From Tritrichomonas musculus (taxonomy: Eukaryota; Parabasalia; Tritrichomonadida; Tritrichomonadidae), in contig JAPFFF010000006.1 in the NCBI GenBank assembly GCA_039105265.1, positions 1,426,001 to 1,490,000 on the forward strand: a DNA stretch of 64,000 nucleotides. The letters run 5' to 3'. Position 1 is the first letter of the stretch. Every line of letters begins with the position of its first letter. A program made the translations under genes and the position numbers. Below the pieces are notes generated by a model that did not search any database, was not told the origin of the DNA, and was given only the letters and a program-made list of their open reading frames with translations. This document shows, piece by piece, positions 40,672-50,209 of this stretch.

Positions 40672-42009
40672 ATGAATGTATCATTGATTTTTGATGCCAA
40701 ATCTTCAATCAAAGCATTTTTAAAATTAAGTATGCAAAAAGGATCTGTCTTTTTTGAATATGCTGATGAAACGAACCATAGTATTATTCGGGAATCAATT
40801 AATCAATTTCGGACAATTCAATTGTCTGAAGATGACCCAATGAAAATAACAATTCATGGATCTCTTGTTGATAGATCATTACGTTTTGAAAGTAATCAAG
40901 ATTTTTCAAAATTTTTAAGATTTATTCAAGCACGAAATGATTTAATTCCAACGGAAAGTGACCCTCGCACATTCACAATTAAAGATAAATCGCCAAAAAA
41001 GAAGCAGCCTGGTATTGCGGACTTTGTAAATTCTCTTGTCAATAATAAACAAAATGAGCATCAAATAATGATAAGAAGTGTTGATGGATTTGCATTTAAA
41101 TATATTGAAAGTATCTTACCATCACCAAAATTGAATACTTTGACTATTGAAGAAGCTCAAAATATAGATTTAGCCAATATTCCTCTTTCTACTCTTGAAA
41201 TACCAGAGAATGTTTTCCCTATATTAGTTTCACGTTTGATTAATCCTCCAGATATTGCAGAAGAATATAAAAAATTAAAAGAGCAATGGGAATTAACTTC
41301 TTCTGATGAATGGAATCTTTTTTTGAAAATGCGCGTTTTTGTTCATTCGGTTGAACAGTACATTGAAAAATCGCAATTATCTACAGAGTATCACAAAAAA
41401 CTTTTTTTCAATATGGCATTAACACTCTTCACGCGCTATTTTTCCAAATTAAATTGTGATCCAGAACTTTTATTTGTAATTAATATTCTTTTCCAGTGTT
41501 TTCTAACGGGATATGCTGATAGTGATGGCTTTTTAACAACAACAAATGAAACGATTTCATTCGAAAAAGCTGAAATATTAATTTTTTCTCATCTTTGTCA
41601 ATTTTGGGAAAACTTGAGGACAAGTTTTGATTCTGTAAAAAAGGAATCATTCAATGTTAGACAAACTTTGTCTAAAATTTCGCCATCAACATTAGCTATG
41701 CTTGATGATAGAAATTTAAATTTACTTGATTTTGTAATGACAGATGCTAACTTATTCTTTACAAGAGGAAGAAATGTAAATGAATCATTGCTGCTTTTTA
41801 TTTCAGCTCTTTCAACTGGGAATATATCTCTTTTTAGAAGAAATGTAATTTGTGCATCGCTTATTCTTCTTCAAGAAAAATTGCAATTGATTCCATTTAA
41901 TAATATGAAATCCTTTACAGAAACTTATCAAGTTGAATTGCGCTTTATAAATCCACGCCTCTTAATTTTGAATAACAGTATACTATGTAAATCCCTACAG
42001 CGTGATTAA
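40672..42009 (+). CDS. Unknown helical protein, 445 residues
   Basis: Not recognised. The first 110 residues have alternating beta-like segments (SLIFDAKSSIKAFLKLSMQKGSVFFEYAD; MKITIHGSLVDRSLRFES) that could be a PH-like fold, followed by a basic SPKKKQP linker. From about 170 on it is helical, with EEYKKLKEQWELTSSDEWNLFLKMRVFVHSVEQYI and long hydrophobic helices to the end, somewhat like a degenerate TBC or RUN-type domain, but the Arg and Gln fingers of a TBC GAP are not visible. It ends in a basic CKSLQRD. No signal peptide or membrane span. It is convergent with DNAAF1, 228 bp apart. Confidence 0.72.
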   Translation: MNVSLIFDAKSSIKAFLKLSMQKGSVFFEYADETNHSIIRESINQFRTIQLSEDDPMKITIHGSLVDRSLRFESNQDFSKFLRFIQARNDLIPTESDPRTFTIKDKSPKKKQPGIADFVNSLVNNKQNEHQIMIRSVDGFAFKYIESILPSPKLNTLTIEEAQNIDLANIPLSTLEIPENVFPILVSRLINPPDIAEEYKKLKEQWELTSSDEWNLFLKMRVFVHSVEQYIEKSQLSTEYHKKLFFNMALTLFTRYFSKLNCDPELLFVINILFQCFLTGYADSDGFLTTTNETISFEKAEILIFSHLCQFWENLRTSFDSVKKESFNVRQTLSKISPSTLAMLDDRNLNLLDFVMTDANLFFTRGRNVNESLLLFISALSTGNISLFRRNVICASLILLQEKLQLIPFNNMKSFTETYQVELRFINPRLLILNNSILCKSLQRD

Positions 42010-42237
42010 TTCCACATAATTATATAAATCGAGCTGTCAGTTTTGTTGTTGTTATTTGTTAATTAATGTTCAATAAATAAAAAACGTGGTTTATTAAATT
42101 ATGTTTTTTTCAAAATTAGATTAGTAGCTGATTAATATCTCGTGAGTCTTGTGCATATGACATTGTTTATTGTTAATCGATAATATCTAGATAAAAAAAA
42201 AACTAGAAAAAAAATATTATTATATTTTTATTACAAA

Positions 42238-43224
42238 TCAATCAACATCATCGTCTTCATCAATTTGGATTTTAACTTTTCCTTCTATGTTTTCTTCCTC
42301 TTTGTTTTCTTTCTTATTTACATCTTCATCATCACTTGATGATTTGAGAAGCCTTTCATCGTCTGAAGACATCAAAAATTTATCATGGCTAATATCAATT
42401 CCATTTTCTAATGCATATTTTCGATTTGCTCTTCTAAGTTCTTTGCGATTTTTTATTCTTTCATCTTCTTTTTCTTGTCTATATTTTTCTCTTTCTTTAA
42501 TTTCTGCTTCTCTACCTCCTTCCATAAATGCTTTTGAGCAACGGATTTCAAGTTCATTCACAGGATTTTCATCAAGATAAGTTAATTGAGGCATTTGATA
42601 TAAAATTTTTCTTCTATATTGCGACATGATTCGAGCAACTGGATTTCCCATCATTTTCAAAACTGAAAGTGATTTAAGTTGTGATACAATTGGCAAAAAA
42701 TCTTCTGTTTCAAGTTTATTTCGAGATAAATTTAAATTTACAAGTGAAGGAGCTTCAAGAACGCCCTTTATATTTTCTGCTGATTTAATATTATTATGAT
42801 CGATTTCTAATGTATGAAGTTTTTTCAAATTTGACAGATTTTCAATCTTTGATATGAAATTATTTGATAAGCAAAGTGTTTCAAGGTTTACAAGTTCGTC
42901 GAGTCCTTCAATTTTTTCAATTCCATTGTCATTCAAATAAAGACAAATTAAATTTTTTAATGTAGAAAGACCTTCGATTGTACTAATTAGATTGTTGTTA
43001 AGCCATAATGAAGTTAAGTTGGTGTATGGTTCTAGTGATCCTATTCGTTGATATCCACTGTAATGTAAATATAGCGTTTCATTTAGTTCTGGAACAGTAT
43101 ACAGTTTATTCTTAATACATGATTCCTTAATGTCATTTGGTGTAATCCATTTTGGTTGGTCTTCTTCTTCTTCCTCTTCTAAATTTTGTTCTTGATCTTC
43201 AAATTGATTTTCTGCTTCAATCAT
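42238..43224 (-). CDS. DNAAF1: Dynein axonemal assembly factor 1 (LRRC50/ODA7)
   Basis: 328 residues. DNAAF1 is a cytoplasmic leucine-rich repeat protein required to preassemble outer and inner dynein arms. The N-terminal ITPNDIKESCIKNKLYTVPELNETLYLHYSGYQRI follows the human [31 protein letters not shown] closely. About six SDS22-type LRRs follow (LTSLWLNNNLISTIEGL, LICLYLNDNGIEKIEGL, LETLCLSNNFISKIENL). An LRR cap comes next with MGNPVARIMSQYRRKI, QLTYLDENPV and KAFMEGGREAEIKEREKY, again as in DNAAF1. The C-terminal 60 residues are acidic and low complexity. The human protein has a longer C-terminal tail. Head to head with the gene at 43463. Confidence 0.93.
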   Translation of the reverse strand: MIEAENQFEDQEQNLEEEEEEDQPKWITPNDIKESCIKNKLYTVPELNETLYLHYSGYQRIGSLEPYTNLTSLWLNNNLISTIEGLSTLKNLICLYLNDNGIEKIEGLDELVNLETLCLSNNFISKIENLSNLKKLHTLEIDHNNIKSAENIKGVLEAPSLVNLNLSRNKLETEDFLPIVSQLKSLSVLKMMGNPVARIMSQYRRKILYQMPQLTYLDENPVNELEIRCSKAFMEGGREAEIKEREKYRQEKEDERIKNRKELRRANRKYALENGIDISHDKFLMSSDDERLLKSSSDDEDVNKKENKEEENIEGKVKIQIDEDDDVD

Positions 43225-43462
43225 TTACTTTAATATACTAAAAGTGAATGAAAATTTTTAAACGAGCTTTTTTCAATGTTATAACGTTTTTTCTAAAGTT
43301 TTTTATTTTTTTATTATTTTTAGATTTTTTTTGTAATTTTTCTTGGTATAAAAAGATTTTGAAATATATTAGCGAGTTTCAAATGCTATTTGATAAAAAA
43401 AAATCGAAATTTTTAAAACAATAAACGTACTCCCAAAATTCGTTATTTAAAAAAAAATTATT

Positions 43463-45103
43463 ATGTGCGATCCTACTTGCGATCTAGTTTCTGATCTTAA
43501 ATCTGATCTTCAGCAAATAAGACAGCAAAGAGAAAAGATTTTTAATGAACAAAATGATTTTTTTAATCGGTTTTATGCAGATCATTTTACTTTTCAGCCA
43601 GACGCATATCAAATTAACATTTCAGATTCAGAAGAAGAAGAAGAACCAACTCGAATTAGAATAATGACAATGAGATATCAAACACTTTTTGAGCAAAAGC
43701 CGAAAAAGAAAAAGGAAAAGCCGCCACCAGAAGTTGTTCCACTTCCGCCACCAGTTATTACCAAGCCTTTGTGTATTGACAGATCTACGCAAGCAAAAAA
43801 AATTGAATTCAGAACTCTTGAAACTCAAACTTCAATTAAGTCTACTTATGTTGATACTGCAACCGTAGCCACAACATCTGCAGAGGTTCAAACGCATGCA
43901 ATTCGTCTTCGATGTGAAGCAACTAATACAGATTCTGTTTTGCCTTCTTATGAAAATGTTTGCATTGCTTTTCTTGAAAGTTTGCTTGAAGATGCACCTG
44001 TTTTTATTAACAGTGGGCCAAAGCCTGAGCAATTGGAAGGAATTTTGATGGATTTTCTCAATCAGCTTATTCGAGATGCGAAAAACTTTGATAATAATCA
44101 ATTAGACTCATCAGGTAATAGTCAAAATGGCCAATCAATACTTTCTAATGGTCCTTTGCTCAAAAAAGCGAAATTAGTTGACGCAAATATACAACAAGAA
44201 ATTCCTGTACAAACTATTGCCACTCAATCGCCAATATCATTAAAAGTTTTAGAAACGCCAACACGTATTTTTAATTATATTCCACCACCAGAACAACCTC
44301 GCAACTTCTTAGTTGTAGATTCGTCTAGTCTTGTTACATACTCAATGGCGGGAGATGCTTATCCAAGCAAATCGAAAGAAGACGATAATTTTTCATATCC
44401 TCCATCTTTGCGTATTGAGCCTGAAAGACGTCACATTCGAATGATTATCGAGCCAACAATGAACAAAGAGTTTGTCAGAAAAGATGACGATGAAGTTATC
44501 AAGCCTATATTATCTGATATGCAAACCGGTCCAGAAAAACCTGAAGATAATAAAGAAAATGTCGCAACTCCTAAGAAACAACAATCTACCAAATTAATTC
44601 AAACTGAAGTCGCAAGGAAAATGCTTCAAACTGAAATATTGGAAGCAGAAAATGTTTCTGTTGAACCAAAGCAAAATATTCAAAATCTTCCAATTCTTAG
44701 CTTTCCTTCACAACCACAACCCCAGCCGCAGCCACAGCCACATCCCCAACCGCAACCATCGCATCCTCCTACACTGCCTTCAAAGCAATCAAAAGTTCCT
44801 ATATTGAATGAATTAAAAATTAATAAATTAGAAGAAATTGAAGATCTATCCGAATTCAATATTGACAATCTTTTGAAAGACTTGGATTCTTCATCATCTG
44901 AAAATGATGATGATATCGCAAGTGGTTATAGTAATTACAGTTATTATACAGAACCTTTAAACGATTCAACAATTAGTAAAGCTCTGAATAGCAGTACCGT
45001 TTCTACAAACCTTTCTGTTTCTGGAGTTGATTCAGAAAGCGAAGGTGAATTTAGAGAGCCTAGTTATATTGAATCAAATGATAGTTTTGAATCAGATATA
45101 TAA
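43463..45103 (+). CDS. Disordered acidic/Pro-Gln-rich protein, unknown
   Basis: 546 residues; not recognised. An N-terminal helix (SDLKSDLQQIRQQREKIFNEQ) leads into long disordered stretches with an acidic patch (SDSEEEEEP) and basic-proline segments (KPKKKKEKPPPEVVPLPPP). There are several xTQT-type words (STQAKK, ETQTSI, EVQTHA, MQTGPEK, MLQTEI) that recall peptide motifs for LC8-type binding. One compact helical block (about 168-210, VCIAFLESLLEDAPVFINSG to LNQLIRDAK) looks folded. A Gln-Pro dipeptide repeat lies near 415-430 and the C-terminus is Ser/Asp-rich. It shares a 238-bp divergent promoter region with DNAAF1, so a flagellar or centriolar role is a fair guess but not shown. Confidence 0.72.
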   Translation: MCDPTCDLVSDLKSDLQQIRQQREKIFNEQNDFFNRFYADHFTFQPDAYQINISDSEEEEEPTRIRIMTMRYQTLFEQKPKKKKEKPPPEVVPLPPPVITKPLCIDRSTQAKKIEFRTLETQTSIKSTYVDTATVATTSAEVQTHAIRLRCEATNTDSVLPSYENVCIAFLESLLEDAPVFINSGPKPEQLEGILMDFLNQLIRDAKNFDNNQLDSSGNSQNGQSILSNGPLLKKAKLVDANIQQEIPVQTIATQSPISLKVLETPTRIFNYIPPPEQPRNFLVVDSSSLVTYSMAGDAYPSKSKEDDNFSYPPSLRIEPERRHIRMIIEPTMNKEFVRKDDDEVIKPILSDMQTGPEKPEDNKENVATPKKQQSTKLIQTEVARKMLQTEILEAENVSVEPKQNIQNLPILSFPSQPQPQPQPQPHPQPQPSHPPTLPSKQSKVPILNELKINKLEEIEDLSEFNIDNLLKDLDSSSSENDDDIASGYSNYSYYTEPLNDSTISKALNSSTVSTNLSVSGVDSESEGEFREPSYIESNDSFESDI

Positions 45104-45369
45104 TTTCTTAAAAAAAATTTAACATGAAGGGAAATCAACGGTAGGATAATCAATATATTGTTTTATTTTATTTAGATTATGCTTTTGTACATCAAATTAA
45201 TTTTATTATTGATTTGATTATAAATTAATGAGAGGTTTTATGTTATATCATATAACTTATAATCACTTTTATAAATTTTCTGATTATGTTTAAAACAGCT
45301 TAATTATTGGTAAATAAATAAAAGTTTTTAGAATTAAGTGATCTATATTTAATCAAACATATAAGTTAA

Positions 45370-46503
45370 TTAAAATATTTGGCATTCTTCGCCTTTCTTA
45401 TGATGATGTTTTTTCTTTGAGCTAGTTTTGTCTTTCTTTGAAGATTTTTTTGATTGAATACTAGGTTGTGTGTTTGGTGGATTATTATTATTCTTCGTAA
45501 TTGTTGTCTGTGGCTGTGTTTTGGTAGGGGCATGGTTATTGTTGTTTGGCTGTGTATAATAATTGCTTGGAGGCTGATTGTTATGATTGGCATTTGGCCT
45601 ATATGGATTAATGTTATATTGAATGTTGTTATTATTTTTTTGAATGTTAGAATTATTTGCATTATTTAATGGCTTTCTTGAATTATCATTCATTGTGAGA
45701 GTGGAAAGAATGAAGTCTTGGTCAAAATATTTTGAATCTCCGGATTCGTTTGGTAAAGTTTCCCAAATGCAATTGCTTCCATTAAAGAAATCGGCAGTTA
45801 TAAGGCTAAAAACACGATTCATATGTTTAGTAATGACTGAAAAATGAGATGATCTGAAAAAAATCACTACATCGCCATTGCTCATTGCAGAATCAATAGC
45901 TTCAATGCCTATATTAGTAATTTGACGTTGTATTCGTGAATGAAATTCTTTTAAGTACATAAGAAGCTTTTGATCTTCACGACTCAGTTGTAAGTTTGCT
46001 TCTTTTGATGGAGTATTCATCTTATTAGATGTTGTTTGATTATTCTCTGTATTGTTATTTAATAGATATGTTGTTGATTCAAGGTCTAAAATTTTCATTT
46101 CCAATGATTCATAATCGTAATTAGAAACAATATCAAATGAAGGTGTACTTGGATCTGGAAGCATTCCATGATACATTTGAATATTAAGAAGCTTAAGAAA
46201 TTCTGGATATTCTTTAAATTCATTACATGAAGAAAAGACTGGATTAATTGAGCAGCCATTTAATAATGATAGTAAATTATCGCCATATTCAATTAATTGT
46301 GGGCAAGTTCCTATAATTAAATCGATTACTAATGAAGCAGGATATTTTCCTGGTTGTATTTTAACTTTATTTTTTAAAACTAAAGCGTTGAATATAGCAA
46401 TGAGCATACAAGGGCCATTTTGATCCTGAATAAGAATTGTAACCTTTTTGTTCAATGGACTATAAATGAATGATCTGGTTTGAAACACTAATTCTTCTTG
46501 CAT
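45370..46503 (-). CDS. MINDY-family deubiquitinase with CaaX end
   Basis: 377 residues. MINDY (FAM63) enzymes are cysteine deubiquitinases that trim K48-linked chains. The catalytic pattern is clear: Gln26 and Cys32 in QDQNGPCMLIAIFNALVL (Q-x5-C), and His220 in VVIFFRSSHFSVITKH. Family blocks also include IQMYHGMLPDPSTP (human YHGWLVDPQSP) and WETLPNESGDSKYFDQDF (human WESLHNVDGDSCFCDSDF). An Asn/Gln-rich linker (about 280-350) leads to a polybasic tail KKKHHHKKGEE and a final CQIF, a CaaX-type prenylation motif, suggesting membrane attachment. An Asn/Ser-rich insert lies at about 145-172. It is convergent with the gene at 43463. Confidence 0.92.
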   Translation of the reverse strand: MQEELVFQTRSFIYSPLNKKVTILIQDQNGPCMLIAIFNALVLKNKVKIQPGKYPASLVIDLIIGTCPQLIEYGDNLLSLLNGCSINPVFSSCNEFKEYPEFLKLLNIQMYHGMLPDPSTPSFDIVSNYDYESLEMKILDLESTTYLLNNNTENNQTTSNKMNTPSKEANLQLSREDQKLLMYLKEFHSRIQRQITNIGIEAIDSAMSNGDVVIFFRSSHFSVITKHMNRVFSLITADFFNGSNCIWETLPNESGDSKYFDQDFILSTLTMNDNSRKPLNNANNSNIQKNNNNIQYNINPYRPNANHNNQPPSNYYTQPNNNNHAPTKTQPQTTITKNNNNPPNTQPSIQSKKSSKKDKTSSKKKHHHKKGEECQIF

Positions 46504-47108
46504 AAAAAATAAATGTAAAATGAATTAATCACAAACTTTTAAAAACTTTTTGAGATCATAAAAATCTTCAAGAAATACATATGATAATATCTACCTAAAT
46601 AAGTATATTTAAATAGCATATATTAATTTTATTTAATTAATATTTGTTATAAAATTTATAAAATATATATTAATATTGATATTTATTTTATGTTTTAAGA
46701 AATTGTAGAAATAATTTTTTATCATAGAATTTTATTTTTTCAAAATTCAATTATTCTTTTGTAGTAATTCTGATAAAGATAAATAAAAAATGAAAGTTGA
46801 TTCAAATCTGAATAATTCTTTCAATTTTCAATTAAATCATAGTCTGGTTATAAAAAAAAAAATCAATGAATTTCATTCGTATTTTTGCAATTATTCATAA
46901 TATAAAAATTATGCTTGGTTCCTCCTACAATAAATAAATTGATATGAGCTTTTAGACTACTTTTTTTTTTTTGTATATATAAAAATTTTAATAATTAAGC
47001 AAAAGTATTACAGTATTGGAGTAAATATCGTATTTCGTTTCACTGTAATATATATATATATAACATAAATAAATAATAAAAAGATTAGTTTTGTAAAATT
47101 TTAATTGT
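46504..47108. other. Intergenic spacer
   Basis: A+T-rich 605-bp spacer between two minus-strand genes, with a short (TA)n run near 47049-47063. No gene supported. Confidence 0.5.
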
Positions 47109-49643
47109 TTACTCGATAGCTTGCTTAACAAGTTCGAGAATAACTTGAGCGACGGCTTTATTATACATCTTAATTCCAATCTGGCATTTTCCACTTCCTT
47201 CGAAAATAATGTAAACGATAAGAACTTCACCTTGAATAGTTTTACCTGAGAAGTAAGCACAATTGCTCTTCTTTGCAGTGAAGTAGAGTCTATGTTCGTT
47301 CATCTTATGTTTAGCAACATCAACTGAATCAATTCTAGCGCCATTAACGATCATTGAAATTTCATTGTTATCGCTGATTCCTTGCCATGTCTGCATGAAT
47401 GTTTCTCTTGTCATCTTTCCTCCTTGATCTGCTGGAACGAGGATAAGGTCGAGATTTGCTGGTGCTTCAAATATAATTGGATTTTCTCTGTTAACAAGAA
47501 TAGCAATTTGGATAATAGATGATGGTTGAGCTCCTTCAAGATGTTGATCACTGAAAATGATTGGAACTTCAACTGTTAATGTCTTTTGAGGATTGACAGA
47601 TGGTGGTAATTGGAATTCACCTGGTGCAAAACCGAATATGTTCTTGTTAAATGCAATTTGTTTCATTTCAAGTGGGGTTTCAGAGAAGTTTGTAAGTCTA
47701 ATGACGAAAGAGCTATGCTCACCAACACGGAGTAAGGTACCTCTAATTTCAACGCCATAAGCATTAGCTGCATCAATGAGGACTGGAAGTTTCATTTGCT
47801 CAATTGATGATTCACCTTGACGCATTCCTTCATTTTCCTCAGCATTTCCACCGTGATCAAATGTATCCATAGAAATGTATCGAGTGCCGATAACAAATTC
47901 ATTTGGTTCCTTATCATAAAGAACAGCTAATGTACCTACCTGTGGAACTAGCTTTTTGACAAGTTGTGGGTTAATGGTGCAAAGGTCAATTTGAAGCTTT
48001 GGAAGATTTGATGAATCTGGAACGATGATATCTGAAGCATTTTCTGGACAGTCTGAAACAAGAGCAAGATACATGAATGCTCGATCTCTGATATCAGGAT
48101 TATCTATTTGATTTGTGGCCATGTTAAGAACTTTTCTTAACATTTCATCACCACCTTCGCAATAAAGGTAATATTTGACAACAGCAGTAAGAATTGCAAG
48201 TTGGACATCAGATGTTTCTTCGCAAAAATCATCAAGGAAAAGTGCAGAAAGAAGATCGCCTGCATTACCTATTTGTTGGGAATATTCACCAAGAATCCAA
48301 ACCATTGCTGCTTTGGCACGGTGATCATCAAGACTTCCGCCGAGTGCTTGGTTGATGTTTGTGATGATACCTTCATATTTGCCTGGATATCGCCTGAAAA
48401 TATCAACAGCAACAACAATGCATTCTTGAACAACGAAGTGAACTTTCATATCAATAAGAGAAACTATCTTATCAACACATGCTGCTGCCGCTGATTCAAA
48501 CTGAACAGCAATTCTTCCAATAGCTCGGATACTCTTTCTAACAAATTCAACATCAGTTTGCTGGGCATATTCGAAAAGTTCATCAAGAACACGTCCTACG
48601 TGTTGTGTATTTGTAAGTGTTAAAATTACATCAAGTTTTGCCAGTTTCATGTAGAGAGGATCATCATATTTGCAGAAGAAAATGCTAACTTCGCTGGAAA
48701 GCATTCTCTTGTAGTTTTGAAGTAGAATAAGAATTGATTTTATAGCGATATATTGGATTGGTGCGCTATTGTTGAGTAAGGTAACTAAAGGAAGTACAAC
48801 CTTAGACAAAGTATCACGAACCTTTGCTTGGTCGTCAATGAACATGTTCATTTGTAAGCAGCATCGAATTGTTGACAAGACAACAGCTGAGTTAGCGTGT
48901 GAAAGACGTGATGAAACACGAGCAATGATTCCTCTAGCATCAGCAGCATCCTTTGGCCTGTATGTTGAAACAAAATCAAGAATTTCAACCTGTGACCATT
49001 CAGTAGCTTGATCAATAGCAGCAAGTAAGTTGTTGACGGTTTGTGAATTTGGAGTAAATAAAGGATCTGCACGCTGGCTGTTGATTTCTGTTAAAGCAGC
49101 AACTGCGTTTGCAGCAACGTTTGGGTTTGAATCTTCAACTAAATTCTTTAAGATTGGGCCTAACTTGAATCGGTCGATAAAGGATGGCTTTGTATGATGG
49201 AGATTAAGAATTGAAAGAGCTGATGCTTTTCTTACATATGGATCGTCAGAAGATGTACCTCTTAAAATAACTGGAACAAGTTTATCAACATTGCTATCGC
49301 AAGCAAGTTTTCCTGCATGACGAACTGCGATACCTTTGAGAAGTGGATCTGGTTTTTCGAAATCGTTCAAAACAGATTGAATAATTTGGGTTTGAAGATT
49401 TTGATTCAAATCATAGTAATTTTCATCCAAAATTCCTGCGAATCTACGTCCTTTGATATAAGATGGTAACATAAAATCAGGTGCATGAATGCAAACAGGA
49501 AGAATTGAAGAGCAATTCACCCCTTGTGCGTCAAGAGCAACAACTCGTCCCAAATATGGAACACGATCGCCAGTTGTTGTTTGAATTTTGGTGCAGAGTT
49601 CTTGAAGTTCACCTTGTTGGATTGCGATTTGTCTTTGAGTCAT
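47109..49643 (-). CDS. AP-1/AP-2 beta-adaptin
   Basis: 844 residues. It is the large beta subunit of a clathrin adaptor complex, shared or ambiguous between AP-1 and AP-2. The trunk (about 1-570) shows the diagnostic blocks: KGIAVRHAGKLACD, DDPYVRKASALSILNLHHTKP, LVEDSNPNVAANAVAALTEIN, SRLSHANSAVVLSTIRC, FFCKYDDPLYMKLAKLDVILTL, and AAMVWILGEYSQQIGNAGDLL. A short hinge follows, and then a C-terminal ear (about 635-844) with sandwich and platform subdomains. The hinge is much shorter than in animals and I see no consensus clathrin box (L-hydrophobic-x-hydrophobic-D/E). The first 85 residues are divergent. Stop in TAAA. Confidence 0.93.
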   Translation of the reverse strand: MTQRQIAIQQGELQELCTKIQTTTGDRVPYLGRVVALDAQGVNCSSILPVCIHAPDFMLPSYIKGRRFAGILDENYYDLNQNLQTQIIQSVLNDFEKPDPLLKGIAVRHAGKLACDSNVDKLVPVILRGTSSDDPYVRKASALSILNLHHTKPSFIDRFKLGPILKNLVEDSNPNVAANAVAALTEINSQRADPLFTPNSQTVNNLLAAIDQATEWSQVEILDFVSTYRPKDAADARGIIARVSSRLSHANSAVVLSTIRCCLQMNMFIDDQAKVRDTLSKVVLPLVTLLNNSAPIQYIAIKSILILLQNYKRMLSSEVSIFFCKYDDPLYMKLAKLDVILTLTNTQHVGRVLDELFEYAQQTDVEFVRKSIRAIGRIAVQFESAAAACVDKIVSLIDMKVHFVVQECIVVAVDIFRRYPGKYEGIITNINQALGGSLDDHRAKAAMVWILGEYSQQIGNAGDLLSALFLDDFCEETSDVQLAILTAVVKYYLYCEGGDEMLRKVLNMATNQIDNPDIRDRAFMYLALVSDCPENASDIIVPDSSNLPKLQIDLCTINPQLVKKLVPQVGTLAVLYDKEPNEFVIGTRYISMDTFDHGGNAEENEGMRQGESSIEQMKLPVLIDAANAYGVEIRGTLLRVGEHSSFVIRLTNFSETPLEMKQIAFNKNIFGFAPGEFQLPPSVNPQKTLTVEVPIIFSDQHLEGAQPSSIIQIAILVNRENPIIFEAPANLDLILVPADQGGKMTRETFMQTWQGISDNNEISMIVNGARIDSVDVAKHKMNEHRLYFTAKKSNCAYFSGKTIQGEVLIVYIIFEGSGKCQIGIKMYNKAVAQVILELVKQAIE

Positions 49644-50209
49644 TTATTATCGATGCACGTAAACGATTAACTTTTATTTAAAATTGTTTTAATAATCGTG
49701 ATCTTTCTGAAAAATTATCGATTTTAATTAAAAAGGTCAATTTTTAGTTAATTATTTTCAGATAACATTTCACCTAAAAATAAATATATAAAAAAATGCC
49801 TAAAACTGATTAAAGCTTCAATAAAATAAAAAATTTTTGCTAATATTTTTGCTAATATTTTCAAGAATATTTCGAAATTGTTGTAATTATTAAATACCAA
49901 TTGAGCTTTTTAATAAACGAAATATGCATTATAAATAACATTTTATTTTTGAATCTGAATAAATAAATTTAATATTTAAAAAAATTATTGTATCCATAAT
50001 ATTTAGCAAGATAACAAAGTTTTTAATATTTTATCTAATTCAATTCTTTCAGAATATTCTTAAAAATTGTTGAAGCTTTGAAAAAAAACTGAAATTAATA
50101 GATGTTAAAATATACTTAACTAATGGAATATGGAGGTTAAAGTTGAAAGATTTGAATTGAATGGATTAATTCAATTTGAAGGTCAAAATATTTGACTTCA
50201 AATTTGATT
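49644..50209. other. Divergent intergenic spacer
   Basis: A+T-rich spacer between the beta-adaptin and the membrane-protein genes; AAACGATTAA lies at 49661. No ORF. Confidence 0.5.
49661..49670. promoter_or_regulatory. AACGATTAA motif upstream of beta-adaptin
   Basis: AAACGATTAA lies 18-27 bases before the ATG at 49643, the same placement as the motif before the eIF4G-like gene. Confidence 0.35.

Noticed and set aside
40672-42009. Calling the 445-residue protein a TBC Rab GAP
   Set aside because: The helical C-terminal half is only loosely similar and the Arg and Gln finger motifs were not found.
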